From contig DASPKM010000006.1 of NCBI GenBank assembly GCA_035628135.1, positions 682,001 to 746,000 of the forward strand: a stretch of 64,000 nucleotides of DNA, written 5' to 3'. The stretch comes from DASPKM01 sp035628135 (lineage in GTDB: Bacteria > Bacteroidota > Bacteroidia > Chitinophagales > Chitinophagaceae). The position numbers and the translations under genes are program-made. Each line of letters opens with the position of its first letter. Position 1 is the stretch's first letter. The notes beneath the pieces are model-generated. The model was given only the letters and a program-made list of their open reading frames with translations. It had not been told where the DNA came from and ran no database searches. Below are positions 17,998 through 26,687 of the stretch, in pieces.

Positions 17998-18663
17998 ATG
18001 GTAAAAACACTCGTACGATATTTCATCGGCAACACCTACAAACCACTACTGGTAAAATACCTGTCGAAAAACAGGCGCTATACCAGTCATGGCCTTAGCC
18101 TGGAAATTCCGCCCGAAGTGTTTCATCCCGGTTTCTTTTTCAGCACCAAATTGTTGTTGCGCGCCATCAGCCACTATCCCCTTAAAAACCGAAGCCTGCT
18201 TGAACTGGGCGCGGGCAGCGGCCTCATCGCCATGTATGCATCGCGCGAAGGAGCCACGGTCACTGCGTCGGACATCAATGCTGTTGCCATTGAATATTTG
18301 CACCGGAACAGCCACCGCAACCAGGCTTCCATCCGCATCATTCATTCAGACCTGTTCACCAATATCCCGCTGGAAGCATTCGACCTTATCGCCATCAATC
18401 CTCCCTATTATAAAAAAGACCCGCATACGCCTGGCGATTATGCCTGGTATTGCGGTAAGAAAGGCGAATATTTCGAGAACCTTTTCAATGGCCTTGGAAA
18501 TTACATGCACGATAGTTCCATCGTACTAATGACCTTGTGCGAAGGCTGCGACCTGGACATGATCGGCATCATGGCCACGCTGAAGGGATTTCGCCTGCAT
18601 TGTATCCATGAAACCAATAATCTCCTGGAAAAAAATTTCATATTTAATATCGAAAAAATATAA
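17998..18663 (+). CDS. SAM-dependent methyltransferase of the HemK/RlmG (NPPY) type
   Basis: 221 residues with LLELGAGSGLIAMYASREG (SAM-binding motif I, about residues 67-85), SDINAVAIEYLHRN (motif II acidic residue) and IAINPPYYK, the NPPY tetrapeptide typical of methyltransferases acting on planar N atoms of nucleobases or glutamine. The protein is shorter than HemK and lacks its N-terminal domain. Its place between radical SAM genes suggests a biosynthetic rather than housekeeping role, but the substrate is unknown. The ATG follows a hairpin repeat with no room for a ribosome binding site of its own. It overlaps the next gene by one base (TAATG). Confidence 0.8.
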   Translation: MVKTLVRYFIGNTYKPLLVKYLSKNRRYTSHGLSLEIPPEVFHPGFFFSTKLLLRAISHYPLKNRSLLELGAGSGLIAMYASREGATVTASDINAVAIEYLHRNSHRNQASIRIIHSDLFTNIPLEAFDLIAINPPYYKKDPHTPGDYAWYCGKKGEYFENLFNGLGNYMHDSSIVLMTLCEGCDLDMIGIMATLKGFRLHCIHETNNLLEKNFIFNIEKI

Positions 18664-19433
18664 TGCCCTCCCTAAAGCCACGTATAACCCATCAATTTCC
18701 CGCACGCAATGCTACGGAGCGCAATAACCGCTTCGAAGAGCAATACCTTGCGTTGCGCAAAAAAGAGAACAGGCTGTATTCCGATGAGCAGGTGCGGCAA
18801 TTGCCTTCCATCGATCCCAGGCATCCGCATTACCAGGAATGGCTTGCGCGCAAACATTCATCGAAGAAACTCATTAAACATATCCGTGCCATGAAGCGCA
18901 CCCTTAGCATACTCGAAGTAGGTTGCGGCAACGGATGGCTGGCGCACAAGCTGGCTACTATTCCACGCACTACGGTCACGGGCTTCGACATTAACCTGGC
19001 AGAGCTGCAACAGGCTAAAAAAGTTTTTAGCGGCGCACCCAACCTTCGTTTCGATTCGGCCAACCCATTCTCATTCGCGAACAGCACGGCCATGTACGAC
19101 GTAATTGTGTTTGCTGCGTCCCTTCAGTACTTTCCTTCGCTGGATGCTGTCATTACGGATGCACTGCGCCACTTGCAGCCAGGCGGGGACATCCACATCA
19201 TCGACACACATTTTTACAGCATCGCCGAAGTTGCGGCGGCCAAGCAACGAACGATAGATCATTTTACGTCGATGGGTTTTCCAGCCCTTGCCAATCACTA
19301 TTTCCATCATTCGCTGGTTACGCTCAGCAAATTCAATTACCAGGTGCTGTACAACCCGCATTCGTGGTGGAATAAATGGTTCGGGCCGCGCAACGGCAGC
19401 CCATTTTTTTGGATCAACATCAAAAGGCATTGA
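18663..19433 (+). CDS. Class I SAM-dependent methyltransferase
   Basis: 256 residues. An N-terminal helical region (about 1-75) rich in charged residues precedes the methyltransferase domain with ILEVGCGNGWLAHKLATI (motif I), VTGFDINLAELQQAKK (motif II), DVIVFAASLQYFPSLDA and LQPGGDIHIIDTHFY. This is the Methyltransf_11/25 pattern of small-molecule or sugar methyltransferases. It is translationally coupled to the NPPY methyltransferase upstream and lies two bases before the SPASM radical SAM gene, so all three are surely one operon. Confidence 0.85.
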   Translation: MPSLKPRITHQFPARNATERNNRFEEQYLALRKKENRLYSDEQVRQLPSIDPRHPHYQEWLARKHSSKKLIKHIRAMKRTLSILEVGCGNGWLAHKLATIPRTTVTGFDINLAELQQAKKVFSGAPNLRFDSANPFSFANSTAMYDVIVFAASLQYFPSLDAVITDALRHLQPGGDIHIIDTHFYSIAEVAAAKQRTIDHFTSMGFPALANHYFHHSLVTLSKFNYQVLYNPHSWWNKWFGPRNGSPFFWINIKRH

Positions 19434-19435
19434 AC

Positions 19436-20488
19436 ATGTTGAGCCAATCACTATACCACACTTTCAGGCGGTACCGCACGCTGCAGACCCATAAGATATC
19501 GGCGTTGCCGATTGTGATACTGATGCCGCACAGCGCGTGCAATTGCCGCTGCGTAATGTGCGATATCTGGAAGGATAACAAAAACCTAAAACAGCTTACC
19601 GAAGACGATGTGAAAACGCTCCTCTCCTCGCTTAAGAAATTCGGTACGCAACAGGTGCTCATGTCGGGCGGCGAAGCACTGCTCAACCCCAATTTCTTTA
19701 AGCTCTGCGCGATATTACGCGCACAAAACATCAGGATCACACTGCTGTCTACCGGCCTTACCATCAGCAGGTATGCGCAACAGCTAGTTGACTCGGTAAA
19801 CGACATCATCATCAGCCTCGACGGGCATGAAGCGCTGCACGACCAGATACGGAACCTCCCGGGCGCATTCAGCAAACTGCGTTTAGGCATAGACGAAATA
19901 AGAAATATCAATCCCATATACAGGATAACAGGGCGCACCGTCATACACCGCCTCAATTACCGCCACTGGTCGCGCATTGTGAACACCGCCATCGATATAG
20001 GATTGGACCAAATTAGCTTTTTACCGGCCGACGTAAGCAGCCAGGCATTTAACCGCGCTGTAAAATGGGATGAACCGCGCCAGCATGAAATTTTATTGAA
20101 CGAAGAAGAACTGCCGATGCTGCAGTCCATTTTAAACGACCTGTTCCTGCGGCATAAAGAGGCATTCCAGGAAGGATTTATTGCCGAATCGCCGGCCAAG
20201 CTGCAGAAAATATATGATTACTATGCCGCTTTTTATGGACTGAACGATTATCCTTATAAAAAATGCAACGCTCCCTGGGTATCTACCGTAATCGAAGCCG
20301 ATGGCACCGTACGGCCCTGCTTTTTTCATGATGCTATCGGCAATATCCGCGAACAACCGCTCGATGCCATACTGAACGGTGAAACAGCGCTGGAATTCCG
20401 AAAAACACTCGACATGAGCGCCAACGAAACCTGTATTAAATGCGTGTGCTACCTGAACCTGCCGCCGCGCGCCAAACCTTACACATAA
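19436..20488 (+). CDS. Radical SAM protein with SPASM-type C-terminus
   Basis: 350 residues. The radical SAM motif is C-x3-C-x2-C at Cys 35, 39 and 42 (SACNCRCVMCDIW), followed by VLMSGGEALLNP (SAM-binding GGE) and IIISLDGHEALHDQIRN. The C-terminal part contains KCNAPWVSTVIEADGTVRPC, FFHDAIGNI and NETCIKCVC, matching a SPASM or twitch auxiliary Fe-S domain. Such proteins modify peptides or small molecules and include MoaA-, PqqE- and sugar-related enzymes. I placed the start at the ATG 19436, two bases after the previous stop. No small precursor peptide gene is visible nearby, so a RiPP role is not supported. Confidence 0.87.
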   Translation: MLSQSLYHTFRRYRTLQTHKISALPIVILMPHSACNCRCVMCDIWKDNKNLKQLTEDDVKTLLSSLKKFGTQQVLMSGGEALLNPNFFKLCAILRAQNIRITLLSTGLTISRYAQQLVDSVNDIIISLDGHEALHDQIRNLPGAFSKLRLGIDEIRNINPIYRITGRTVIHRLNYRHWSRIVNTAIDIGLDQISFLPADVSSQAFNRAVKWDEPRQHEILLNEEELPMLQSILNDLFLRHKEAFQEGFIAESPAKLQKIYDYYAAFYGLNDYPYKKCNAPWVSTVIEADGTVRPCFFHDAIGNIREQPLDAILNGETALEFRKTLDMSANETCIKCVCYLNLPPRAKPYT

Positions 20489-20492
20489 CCCT

Positions 20493-21962
20493 ATGAGTAC
20501 ATCCATTCTTTTTGCTCATTCGTATTTCCTGCGCTTCGATCCCAAGCAATGGCAAACGGGCCAGCCCTATGCCCCGCTGGGAACGCTGTACGCGGCTGCG
20601 TTGATGCGGGAGAATGGATACGAGGTTGCACTGTTCGATACGATGTTTGCCCACGGCCCTGAAGAAGCTGTTCCATACCTCGACAAACACCGGCCCGCAT
20701 TTTTCGTGTTGTATGACGATGGGTTCAATTACCTCACCAAAATGTGCCTCACCAATATGCGCGAGGCCGCATTCAGCATGAGCAAGCTGGCCAAACAGCG
20801 CGGCTGCACGGTAATTGTGTCCAGTTCCGACTCCACCGATCATTTCGAGCAATACTTGAACGAGGGAGCGGATTATGTGCTTATCGGCGAAGCAGAACAA
20901 ACATTATTGGAATTGACAACTGCGCTTGATCATAAGCGTGACAACGAATTGCAGCAAATAGCGGGCCTTGCATACAAACGCAACGGCGAGATCATCAAAA
21001 CACACAAGCGCGCTGTTATGCGCGAGCTGGACACGCTTCCCTTTCCCGCATGGGACCTGGTAAACATGGAGCCCTACCGGCAAATGTGGATGAAGAGCTC
21101 CGGCTATTTTTCGATGAACATGGGCACTACCCGTGGCTGTCCTTTTAAATGCAACTGGTGCGCAAAACCCATTTACGGCAATCGCTACAATTCACGGTCG
21201 CCCGGGAATGTGGTGCAGGAATTAAAATTCCTGAAAACAACATTCAACTTCGATCACATCTGGTTTTGCGATGATATCTTCGGATTGAAGCCGGGATGGG
21301 TAAAACAGTTTGCAGACCTGGTGCAGGCAGAAAACCTTCGATTCAAATTCAAAATACAAGCAAGGGCCGACCTGTTGCTGCAGGACGAATACATCCAGGA
21401 CCTGGCAAGAGCAGGCTGCGACAATATCTGGATGGGCGCCGAAAGCGGCTCGCAACGCATACTCGATGCCATGGACAAAGGCACCACCATCGAACAGATC
21501 TATGCCGCCACGCACCTGCTGAAAAAACACGGCATTAAACCCTGCTTCTTCATACAGTTCGGTTACCTCGGCGAAACCCGCGAGGATATTGAAAAGACCA
21601 TCAGCATGATCACCGAGCTCCTGCCCGCGGAGTTGGGCATCTCGGTATCGTACCCATTACCTGGCACTGTATTTTACAACAAGGTGAAGGAAGACCTGAA
21701 AGAAAAAACAAACTGGACCGATTCAGACGAATTGAAACTGATGTTCCGCAATACGTACCGCCCGGAATTTTACAAGCAGCTTCACCGTTATGTGCACAAA
21801 ACCTACCGCAGGCACCTGGCCGTGCAGCAATTGAAAAACATATTGAGCAGTCCCGGCATGATTACGCCAAACAAAATAAAAAAAGCGGCTTCGCTGGCCT
21901 GGTACTTTCCCGCGGAGCTTATTGCCAAACGAAAGCTGAAAGCACTTGAGCAAGTTGATTGA
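20493..21962 (+). CDS. Radical SAM protein with B12-binding-type N-terminal domain
   Basis: 489 residues. An N-terminal cobalamin-binding-type Rossmann domain (about 1-150; APLGTLYAAALMRENGYEVA, GADYVLIGEAEQTLLEL) is followed by the radical SAM domain with CPFKCNWC (Cys 216, 220, 223), IWFCDDIFGL, IWMGAESGSQRILDAMDKG and CFFIQFGYLGETREDIEKT. This is the BchE/HpnJ-like architecture. A cobalt-ligating DxHxxG is not obvious. The gene starts 4 bases after the SPASM gene and its end overlaps the next methyltransferase by 17 bases. It is a distinct relative of the protein at 16419. Confidence 0.88.
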   Translation: MSTSILFAHSYFLRFDPKQWQTGQPYAPLGTLYAAALMRENGYEVALFDTMFAHGPEEAVPYLDKHRPAFFVLYDDGFNYLTKMCLTNMREAAFSMSKLAKQRGCTVIVSSSDSTDHFEQYLNEGADYVLIGEAEQTLLELTTALDHKRDNELQQIAGLAYKRNGEIIKTHKRAVMRELDTLPFPAWDLVNMEPYRQMWMKSSGYFSMNMGTTRGCPFKCNWCAKPIYGNRYNSRSPGNVVQELKFLKTTFNFDHIWFCDDIFGLKPGWVKQFADLVQAENLRFKFKIQARADLLLQDEYIQDLARAGCDNIWMGAESGSQRILDAMDKGTTIEQIYAATHLLKKHGIKPCFFIQFGYLGETREDIEKTISMITELLPAELGISVSYPLPGTVFYNKVKEDLKEKTNWTDSDELKLMFRNTYRPEFYKQLHRYVHKTYRRHLAVQQLKNILSSPGMITPNKIKKAASLAWYFPAELIAKRKLKALEQVD

Positions 21963-22782
21963 TATCGATACTACCTCCCGCCTCAATGAGCAACTGGCGG
22001 CCGAAGCCTTCAGCAGGCAGGCCGGCGTATTCGACGACCAATACGCGGGCGATACCATCATCCAATATAAAAGAAAAAGGGTGCGTGCACACGTTGAGCA
22101 ATACCTGCCCGCCGGCGCACACATCCTGGAATTGAACGCCGGCACCGGCGATGACGCATTGTATTTCGCATCGAAGGGCCATCATGTGCATGCCACCGAC
22201 ATAGCGCCGGGCATGCAGGAACGGCTGGTGCAAAAGATTGAACAATCAAACCTTAGCCATCGCATCACTACCGAAATATGTTCGTTCACCAACCTGCAGC
22301 AGTTGCAACATACAGGTCCTTACGACCTGGTGTTCTCGAACTTTGCAGGACTCAATTGCACCGACAGGCTCGATACGGTGCTCAACGACCTGCCGGCATT
22401 GTTAAAACCCGGTGGGCTCATTACACTGGTGGTGCTTCCCAGGTTTTGCCTCTGGGAAACTTCTTTGATATTAAAGGGAAAGTTCAGGACTGCCACGCGC
22501 AGGTGGTTCAGCAGCAAAGGCGTGCAATCGCACGTAGAGGGCACTTATTTTAAGTGCTGGTATTACAATCCCGGCTACATCACGCGGCGATTGAAACGCA
22601 GTTTTACATTGGAGAGCATCGAAGGCCTGTGTACATTGGTGCCGCCCTCTTATATTGCGCATTTTGCAGAAAAGCATCCGCGGCTATATAAATTTCTGGT
22701 TGAAAAAGAGCATGCGCTCAAAGGCAGGTGGCCCTGGAAATTGGTGGGTGACTATTATATCATTACGATGCGGAAGAAATAG
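21946..22782 (+). CDS. Class I SAM-dependent methyltransferase
   Basis: 278 residues. Motif I is ILELNAGTGDDALYFASKG with the usual acidic ending HATDIAPGM, then DLVFSNFAGLNC and LLKPGGLITLVVLPRFCLWE. The C-terminal third (about 165-278) has several aromatic and basic segments and resembles lipid- or saccharide-directed methyltransferases. The start is a TTG that overlaps the upstream radical SAM gene by 17 bases; the reading frame gives no better ATG near it. This gene ends the radical SAM/methyltransferase island. Confidence 0.83.
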   Translation: MSKLIDIDTTSRLNEQLAAEAFSRQAGVFDDQYAGDTIIQYKRKRVRAHVEQYLPAGAHILELNAGTGDDALYFASKGHHVHATDIAPGMQERLVQKIEQSNLSHRITTEICSFTNLQQLQHTGPYDLVFSNFAGLNCTDRLDTVLNDLPALLKPGGLITLVVLPRFCLWETSLILKGKFRTATRRWFSSKGVQSHVEGTYFKCWYYNPGYITRRLKRSFTLESIEGLCTLVPPSYIAHFAEKHPRLYKFLVEKEHALKGRWPWKLVGDYYIITMRKK

Positions 22783-22804
22783 CAGTATAACCACTCAGTC
22801 CTCA

Positions 22805-23770
22805 CTACAGCAGCTCATTGATCCGGCGATCATACTCCGCCAGCACTTTTCTTTGAAAAAATTCCGGGTTCGGCTTTGCAAAATGTTTTCCTGTAGACAG
22901 TCCCATGCGGTCGCCGCGCGCATTTACTTTTCGTGTCTGCTCTTTATGCTTCCAGCGCCTCGTGGTTAGTTTCATTAAATAGTTGTCCAGCTTATCGCCG
23001 ATATTATTATCCAGGCAATACTCGATGGAACGCTTTAGGAATGTCTCCTTAGGTTTGATGGGGTTACCCGTTTTGGGCGGTTGGTTGGGGAAGTAATCCC
23101 TTATCCAGTTGTTGGCATTGAAAAAATTGGTGAGCACACCGTTGCCGTGCACGGGCACCAGGGTTATGACCTCGGTGGCCGTAAAAATATTCTGTTCATG
23201 CACCTGCATCGCATATTCATCTACGTAATAGTTCATGCAGAACCAGTGCTGCCGCCCTGCCAGGAAGGTGAGCTTTTTGAACAGGTGCATGCAGGTGCGC
23301 GCCACCCAAAGGCGGTTGGTTTTGGTGATGATGAAGAAATCGATGTCGGTATTTTCGTCTGCAAAGTTCTTCGACAGGGAACCCGAAATGCCGATGCCCC
23401 GCACATAGGGAAACCAGTACAGGAAGGCCGATATTTTCCGGGCCTTCTTCAACAGCACTTCGGCCTTTGAATTGCCTGCCCTTCTGCGTGAAATAATAGC
23501 GTGATCATTGCGCAGGGTGTATAGTCCGTCTATGCAGTAAATGCGATCGTCCGACTTCATTTCATCTAACGCCGCGGTAAGCTGCTCCTCGCGCACGGTA
23601 CGGTCGAGGAACAACCTGATCTCTTCCTTCAAAAGCGGGTAAGAGAACATATCAAAATATGCCAGTACCTTTAAGATGCTTTTCTTTACCTGGAGGGCAA
23701 CTGGTGCAGAGGGCGGCGATGAAGAAAATGTGACTTGCATATCGGTATTACCAATACTGATTTTTTTCAT
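22805..23770 (-). CDS. Nucleotidyltransferase-fold protein with N-terminal winged-helix-like region
   Basis: 321 residues. The central motif is GISGSLSKNFADENTDIDFF (about residues 127-146), the G-S-x-(9-12)-D-x-D pattern of the polymerase-beta/MNT nucleotidyltransferase superfamily, with both metal-binding Asp residues (142, 144) present. Residues ~28-90 (VLAYFDMFSYPLLKEEIR, DDRIYCIDGLYTL) look like a winged helix. The C-terminal part is long, basic and helical. It is not a HepT/MntA-type minimal protein. Genes like this occur in polysaccharide loci, but the substrate is unknown. It is divergent from the sugar transferase gene. Confidence 0.7.
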   Translation of the reverse strand: MKKISIGNTDMQVTFSSSPPSAPVALQVKKSILKVLAYFDMFSYPLLKEEIRLFLDRTVREEQLTAALDEMKSDDRIYCIDGLYTLRNDHAIISRRRAGNSKAEVLLKKARKISAFLYWFPYVRGIGISGSLSKNFADENTDIDFFIITKTNRLWVARTCMHLFKKLTFLAGRQHWFCMNYYVDEYAMQVHEQNIFTATEVITLVPVHGNGVLTNFFNANNWIRDYFPNQPPKTGNPIKPKETFLKRSIEYCLDNNIGDKLDNYLMKLTTRRWKHKEQTRKVNARGDRMGLSTGKHFAKPNPEFFQRKVLAEYDRRINELL

Positions 23771-23862
23771 TAGTGGTTGCCTTCATAAGTTACAATTTCC
23801 TGTTCAATCGAAAGAAAATTAAATGATTGTATATATATGGCAAGCAACCGGGCAATAGCAGG

Positions 23863-24606
23863 ATGCGTAGTATAACGGAAATGAAATCACCTTCTAAAGG
23901 AACCATCAATATGATTGCTGAAACAACGGTAGTACCCTCGATCATAACCCTGTCCGGTCCCGCAGAAAGGATTCGCATGAGAAGTTTCGTTGATGAAAAG
24001 CCTGTTTTTTTCGCCTGTAAACGCCTTTCCGATATCATTATCTCCGCGCTGTTCATCGTTTTTGTACTTAGTTGGCTTTTCCCCATCATTGCATTGCTGA
24101 TATGGCTCGATTCCAACGGGCCTGTTATGTTCCTGCAGGAAAGGGTGGGCCGCGGGGGTAAGACCTTTATTTGTTTCAAGTTCCGGACCATGGTGCCGGG
24201 GCCCGGTGGGCTGCGCATTACCGCCCTGGGCAATTTCCTGCGCAAATCGAATATCGACGAGTTCCCCCAGTTCCTGAACGTGCTGCTGGGGAGCATGAGC
24301 ATTGTGGGCCCGCGGCCGCATACCCATGCAGACTGCCGCCGGTTCTCGGCCGTGGTCGACCGCTACAAGTTCCGCAGCTTTGTACGGCCCGGCATTACGG
24401 GGCTGGCCCAAATAAAGGGTTACCATGGCCCGGCCATCCGTGAAGAAAGCATTACCGGCCGGTATGAATGGGACGCCTTTTACGTCCGTAACGCTTCTTT
24501 CTGGTTGGATATCAGTATCATCCGGCACACGGCCGTGCAAAGCCTGGCAAATCTCGCAAAGCTTTTTTACTCCCCGCGCGAAGTGCCAAGGCCCTCCTCC
24601 AACTAG
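23863..24606 (+). CDS. Undecaprenyl-phosphate sugar (phospho)transferase, WcaJ/WbaP family
   Basis: 247 residues. A single hydrophobic hairpin follows the N-terminus (residues ~50-72), and then the Bacterial sugar transferase domain (PF02397): GPVMFLQERVGRGGKTFICF, KFRTMV, LRKSNIDEFPQFLNVLLGSM, SIVGPRPH and RPGITGLAQI. These enzymes attach hexose-1-phosphate to undecaprenyl phosphate on the inner face of the membrane, the first step of repeat-unit synthesis, so this gene very likely initiates the glycan assembled by the locus. Three in-frame starts are possible (TTG 23827, ATG 23863, ATG 23881); I prefer 23863. The N-terminal sensor helices of full WcaJ are missing. Confidence 0.9.
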   Translation: MRSITEMKSPSKGTINMIAETTVVPSIITLSGPAERIRMRSFVDEKPVFFACKRLSDIIISALFIVFVLSWLFPIIALLIWLDSNGPVMFLQERVGRGGKTFICFKFRTMVPGPGGLRITALGNFLRKSNIDEFPQFLNVLLGSMSIVGPRPHTHADCRRFSAVVDRYKFRSFVRPGITGLAQIKGYHGPAIREESITGRYEWDAFYVRNASFWLDISIIRHTAVQSLANLAKLFYSPREVPRPSSN

Positions 24607-24653
24607 GCCCTGCACCAACAACTTTTCCGCAAAAACGGGCGACAAACATTATG

Positions 24654-24681
24654 AATAATTAATAATCAATAATCAATAATT
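24654..24681. repeat. 7-nt periodic AT-rich repeat (family 2, copy 2, single arm)
   Basis: Four contiguous 7-nt units: AATAATT, AATAATC, AATAATC, AATAATT. This is one arm only of the palindromic element seen at 6729 and 38576, lying between the sugar transferase and the DUF177 gene. Confidence 0.65.
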
Positions 24682-24717
24682 TGCCGGCGATCTTATGGCT
24701 AATTCCTTCATTTAGCC

Positions 24718-24725
24718 TACCTTTG
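24718..24725 (+). promoter_or_regulatory. TAnnTTTG -7 box (TACCTTTG)
   Basis: An exact -7 match 22 bases before the ATG at 24748. It probably drives the DUF177-rpmF-plsX operon. Confidence 0.5.
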
Positions 24726-24747
24726 CGAACTCTTTAAAAAAGAAGTC

Positions 24748-25296
24748 ATGACCGGGCGGCGGGAATACGAAATACCTTTTGTGGGGCTAAAACCCGGGAT
24801 TCATGAGTATGAATACCAGATAACGGATAAGTTCTTTACGGCTTACCAGCAACAGGATTTCAGGAACTGCCATGCCACGGTAAAGCTGAACCTCGACAAG
24901 AAAACAGGGTTTCTCCTGCTCAAATTCGAGGTTGGCGGCCAGTTGGAAGTAACCTGCGACCGCTGCAGCGGCAACCTCCCCATTAACCTGTGGGACGAGT
25001 TTAACGTAGTGGTAAAGCTGGTAGACGACCCGGAGGCAATGAACGAACAGGAAGACGATCCCGACGTGTACTATATTTCACGGGGGGAAAGCCACCTGTA
25101 CCTGGCCGACTGGATCTATGAATTCATCAACCTCAGCATCCCGATGCAGCGGATGTGCGAGTTTGAAGATATGAGCGGGCCGCATTGCAACAAATCCGCC
25201 ATTGAAACGCTTAAAAAGATGAGCGCGCCGGAAAGCCAGCAGGAAAACCCGGTATGGAAAGGACTTGAAAAATTCAAAGATTTAGATACTAATTAA
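24748..25296 (+). CDS. DUF177 / YceD family protein
   Basis: 182 residues. The family signature CDRCSGNL (around residues 71-78) and the later Cys/His pair (MCEFEDMSGPHCN) fit DUF177, as does the conserved linkage to rpmF 9 bases downstream. In E. coli, YceD is linked to 23S rRNA maturation and to the rpmF-plsX operon; the role in Bacteroidota is assumed to be similar. The protein is acidic and cytoplasmic. Confidence 0.9.
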   Translation: MTGRREYEIPFVGLKPGIHEYEYQITDKFFTAYQQQDFRNCHATVKLNLDKKTGFLLLKFEVGGQLEVTCDRCSGNLPINLWDEFNVVVKLVDDPEAMNEQEDDPDVYYISRGESHLYLADWIYEFINLSIPMQRMCEFEDMSGPHCNKSAIETLKKMSAPESQQENPVWKGLEKFKDLDTN

Positions 25297-25305
25297 AACT
25301 GAGTT

Positions 25306-25500
25306 ATGCCTAATCCGAAACGGAGACATTCGCAGCAGCGCAGCGCCAAGCGGAGAACGCACTATAAAGCGGAAACTGTTACGCTGAGCAAAGATTCCAC
25401 CACCGGTGAAATGCACGTTCGCCACCGCGCACACGTGAGCGAAGGAAAATTATATTACAGAGGCAAGGTAGTAGCTGACAAAGCCCCCATTAAAAAATAA
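25306..25500 (+). CDS. rpmF: 50S ribosomal protein L32
   Basis: 64 residues starting PNPKRRHSQQRSAKRRTHYK, the near-invariant start of L32, with a basic composition. The Cys zinc-ribbon pairs found in many L32 proteins are absent, replaced by non-metal residues (the C- form). It sits between the DUF177 gene and plsX, the classic arrangement linking ribosome and phospholipid synthesis. Confidence 0.97.
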   Translation: MPNPKRRHSQQRSAKRRTHYKAETVTLSKDSTTGEMHVRHRAHVSEGKLYYRGKVVADKAPIKK

Positions 25501-25529
25501 CCCCGGCAAATATCAATAGCTTGTCAGCA

Positions 25530-26474
25530 ATGAACATTGGCATTGATGTGATGGGTGGAGACTTTGCACCCGCAGAAGCGGTGAAAGGTGTCCGCCTTTT
25601 CTTATCGGCCGGTTCAACCGATGCGGGCCTGTATTTGTTTGGCGATGAATCGCAGATCGCCAGCCTGCTGCAATCCGAAAACATTCCTGCCGGCCGCGTT
25701 ACCATCGTTCCCACCACCCAGGTCATCGGCATGCACGAGCATCCCACCAGGGCGCTCAAGGAAAAACAACGATCTTCCATTGCAATAGGATTTCATTACC
25801 TGGCCACCGGGAAAATAGACGCATTCATCAGCGCCGGCAATACGGGCGCCATGCTGGTAGGCGCCATGTACAGCATTAAAGCGATAGAGGGCGTACAACG
25901 TCCCACCATTTCCACTATCATCCCAAAAGAAAATGGCGATACAGGCCTCTTGCTCGACGTTGGACTAAATGCCGACTGCAAGCCCGAGCACCTGAACCAG
26001 TTTGCAATTCTTGGCTCCCTGTATGCCAAACACATCCTCGGTATCGAAAATCCCAAGGTAGGCTTGATGAATATCGGTGAGGAAGAAGGCAAGGGTAACC
26101 TGTTGGCACAGGCCGCTTATCCCCTGCTGAAAGCCAATGACCAGATCAATTTCGCGGGTAATATCGAGGGCCGCGACGTGTTCCTGGACAAGGCCGACGT
26201 AATGGTATGCGATGGATTTACCGGCAATGTCATCCTCAAGCTCGCTGAATCGCTGTTCGAGATCACGCAAAGCAAAAAAATAGAGCACCCGTATTTTGAT
26301 CGTTTCGATTTTGAAATTTACGGAGGCACTCCGGTGCTGGGCGTATCGAAGCCTGTCATCATTGGCCATGGTATTTCACACGCCAGGGCGTTTTATAATA
26401 TGATATTAGTTGCGCAGAAGATGATTGAAAGCAAGCTGATGGATGTGATGAAGGAAAGTTTTATGCAGGCATAG
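25530..26474 (+). CDS. plsX: Phosphate acyltransferase PlsX
   Basis: 314 residues, full family length. It begins MNIGIDVMGGDFAPAEAVKG and has IGMHEHPTRALKEKQRSS, DAFISAGNTGAMLVGA, LLDVGLNADCKPEHLNQFA, NIGEEEGKGN and FVDKAD-like/DGFTGNVILKLAES, all PlsX hallmarks. It converts acyl-ACP and phosphate to acyl-phosphate for phosphatidic acid synthesis, as a peripheral inner-membrane enzyme. I used the ATG at 25530 rather than an in-frame TTG 9 bases upstream. No fabH follows, unlike in many other bacteria. Confidence 0.97.
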   Translation: MNIGIDVMGGDFAPAEAVKGVRLFLSAGSTDAGLYLFGDESQIASLLQSENIPAGRVTIVPTTQVIGMHEHPTRALKEKQRSSIAIGFHYLATGKIDAFISAGNTGAMLVGAMYSIKAIEGVQRPTISTIIPKENGDTGLLLDVGLNADCKPEHLNQFAILGSLYAKHILGIENPKVGLMNIGEEEGKGNLLAQAAYPLLKANDQINFAGNIEGRDVFLDKADVMVCDGFTGNVILKLAESLFEITQSKKIEHPYFDRFDFEIYGGTPVLGVSKPVIIGHGISHARAFYNMILVAQKMIESKLMDVMKESFMQA

Positions 26475-26687
26475 TAGGTAAACGGATATCCGGTGAACCA
26501 GTCGGGTGGACCTGCGGGTTAACAGAACGCAGTTAATAACACAATCCCTCTATTTCAGGAACCCCTTTCCATATAAAACCTGATATTTACGATTAATAAC
26601 AGATGAAATTCTAACAATCCGTTCAACGATTCCTGAACGAAACATCCACCGAATTCCGAAACCGATCCGTTCGTAATACTTAACCGG

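Noticed and set aside
19436..20488. RiPP biosynthesis from the SPASM radical SAM gene
   Set aside because: No short precursor-peptide gene with a leader, no peptidase or dedicated exporter, and no cyclase gene were visible in the neighbouring spaces, which are only a few bases long.
26475..26687. A gene or regulatory RNA in the 213-base gap after plsX
   Set aside because: Only a short palindrome (CGGATATCCG) and AT-rich sequence are visible, with no open frame or recognisable RNA motif.
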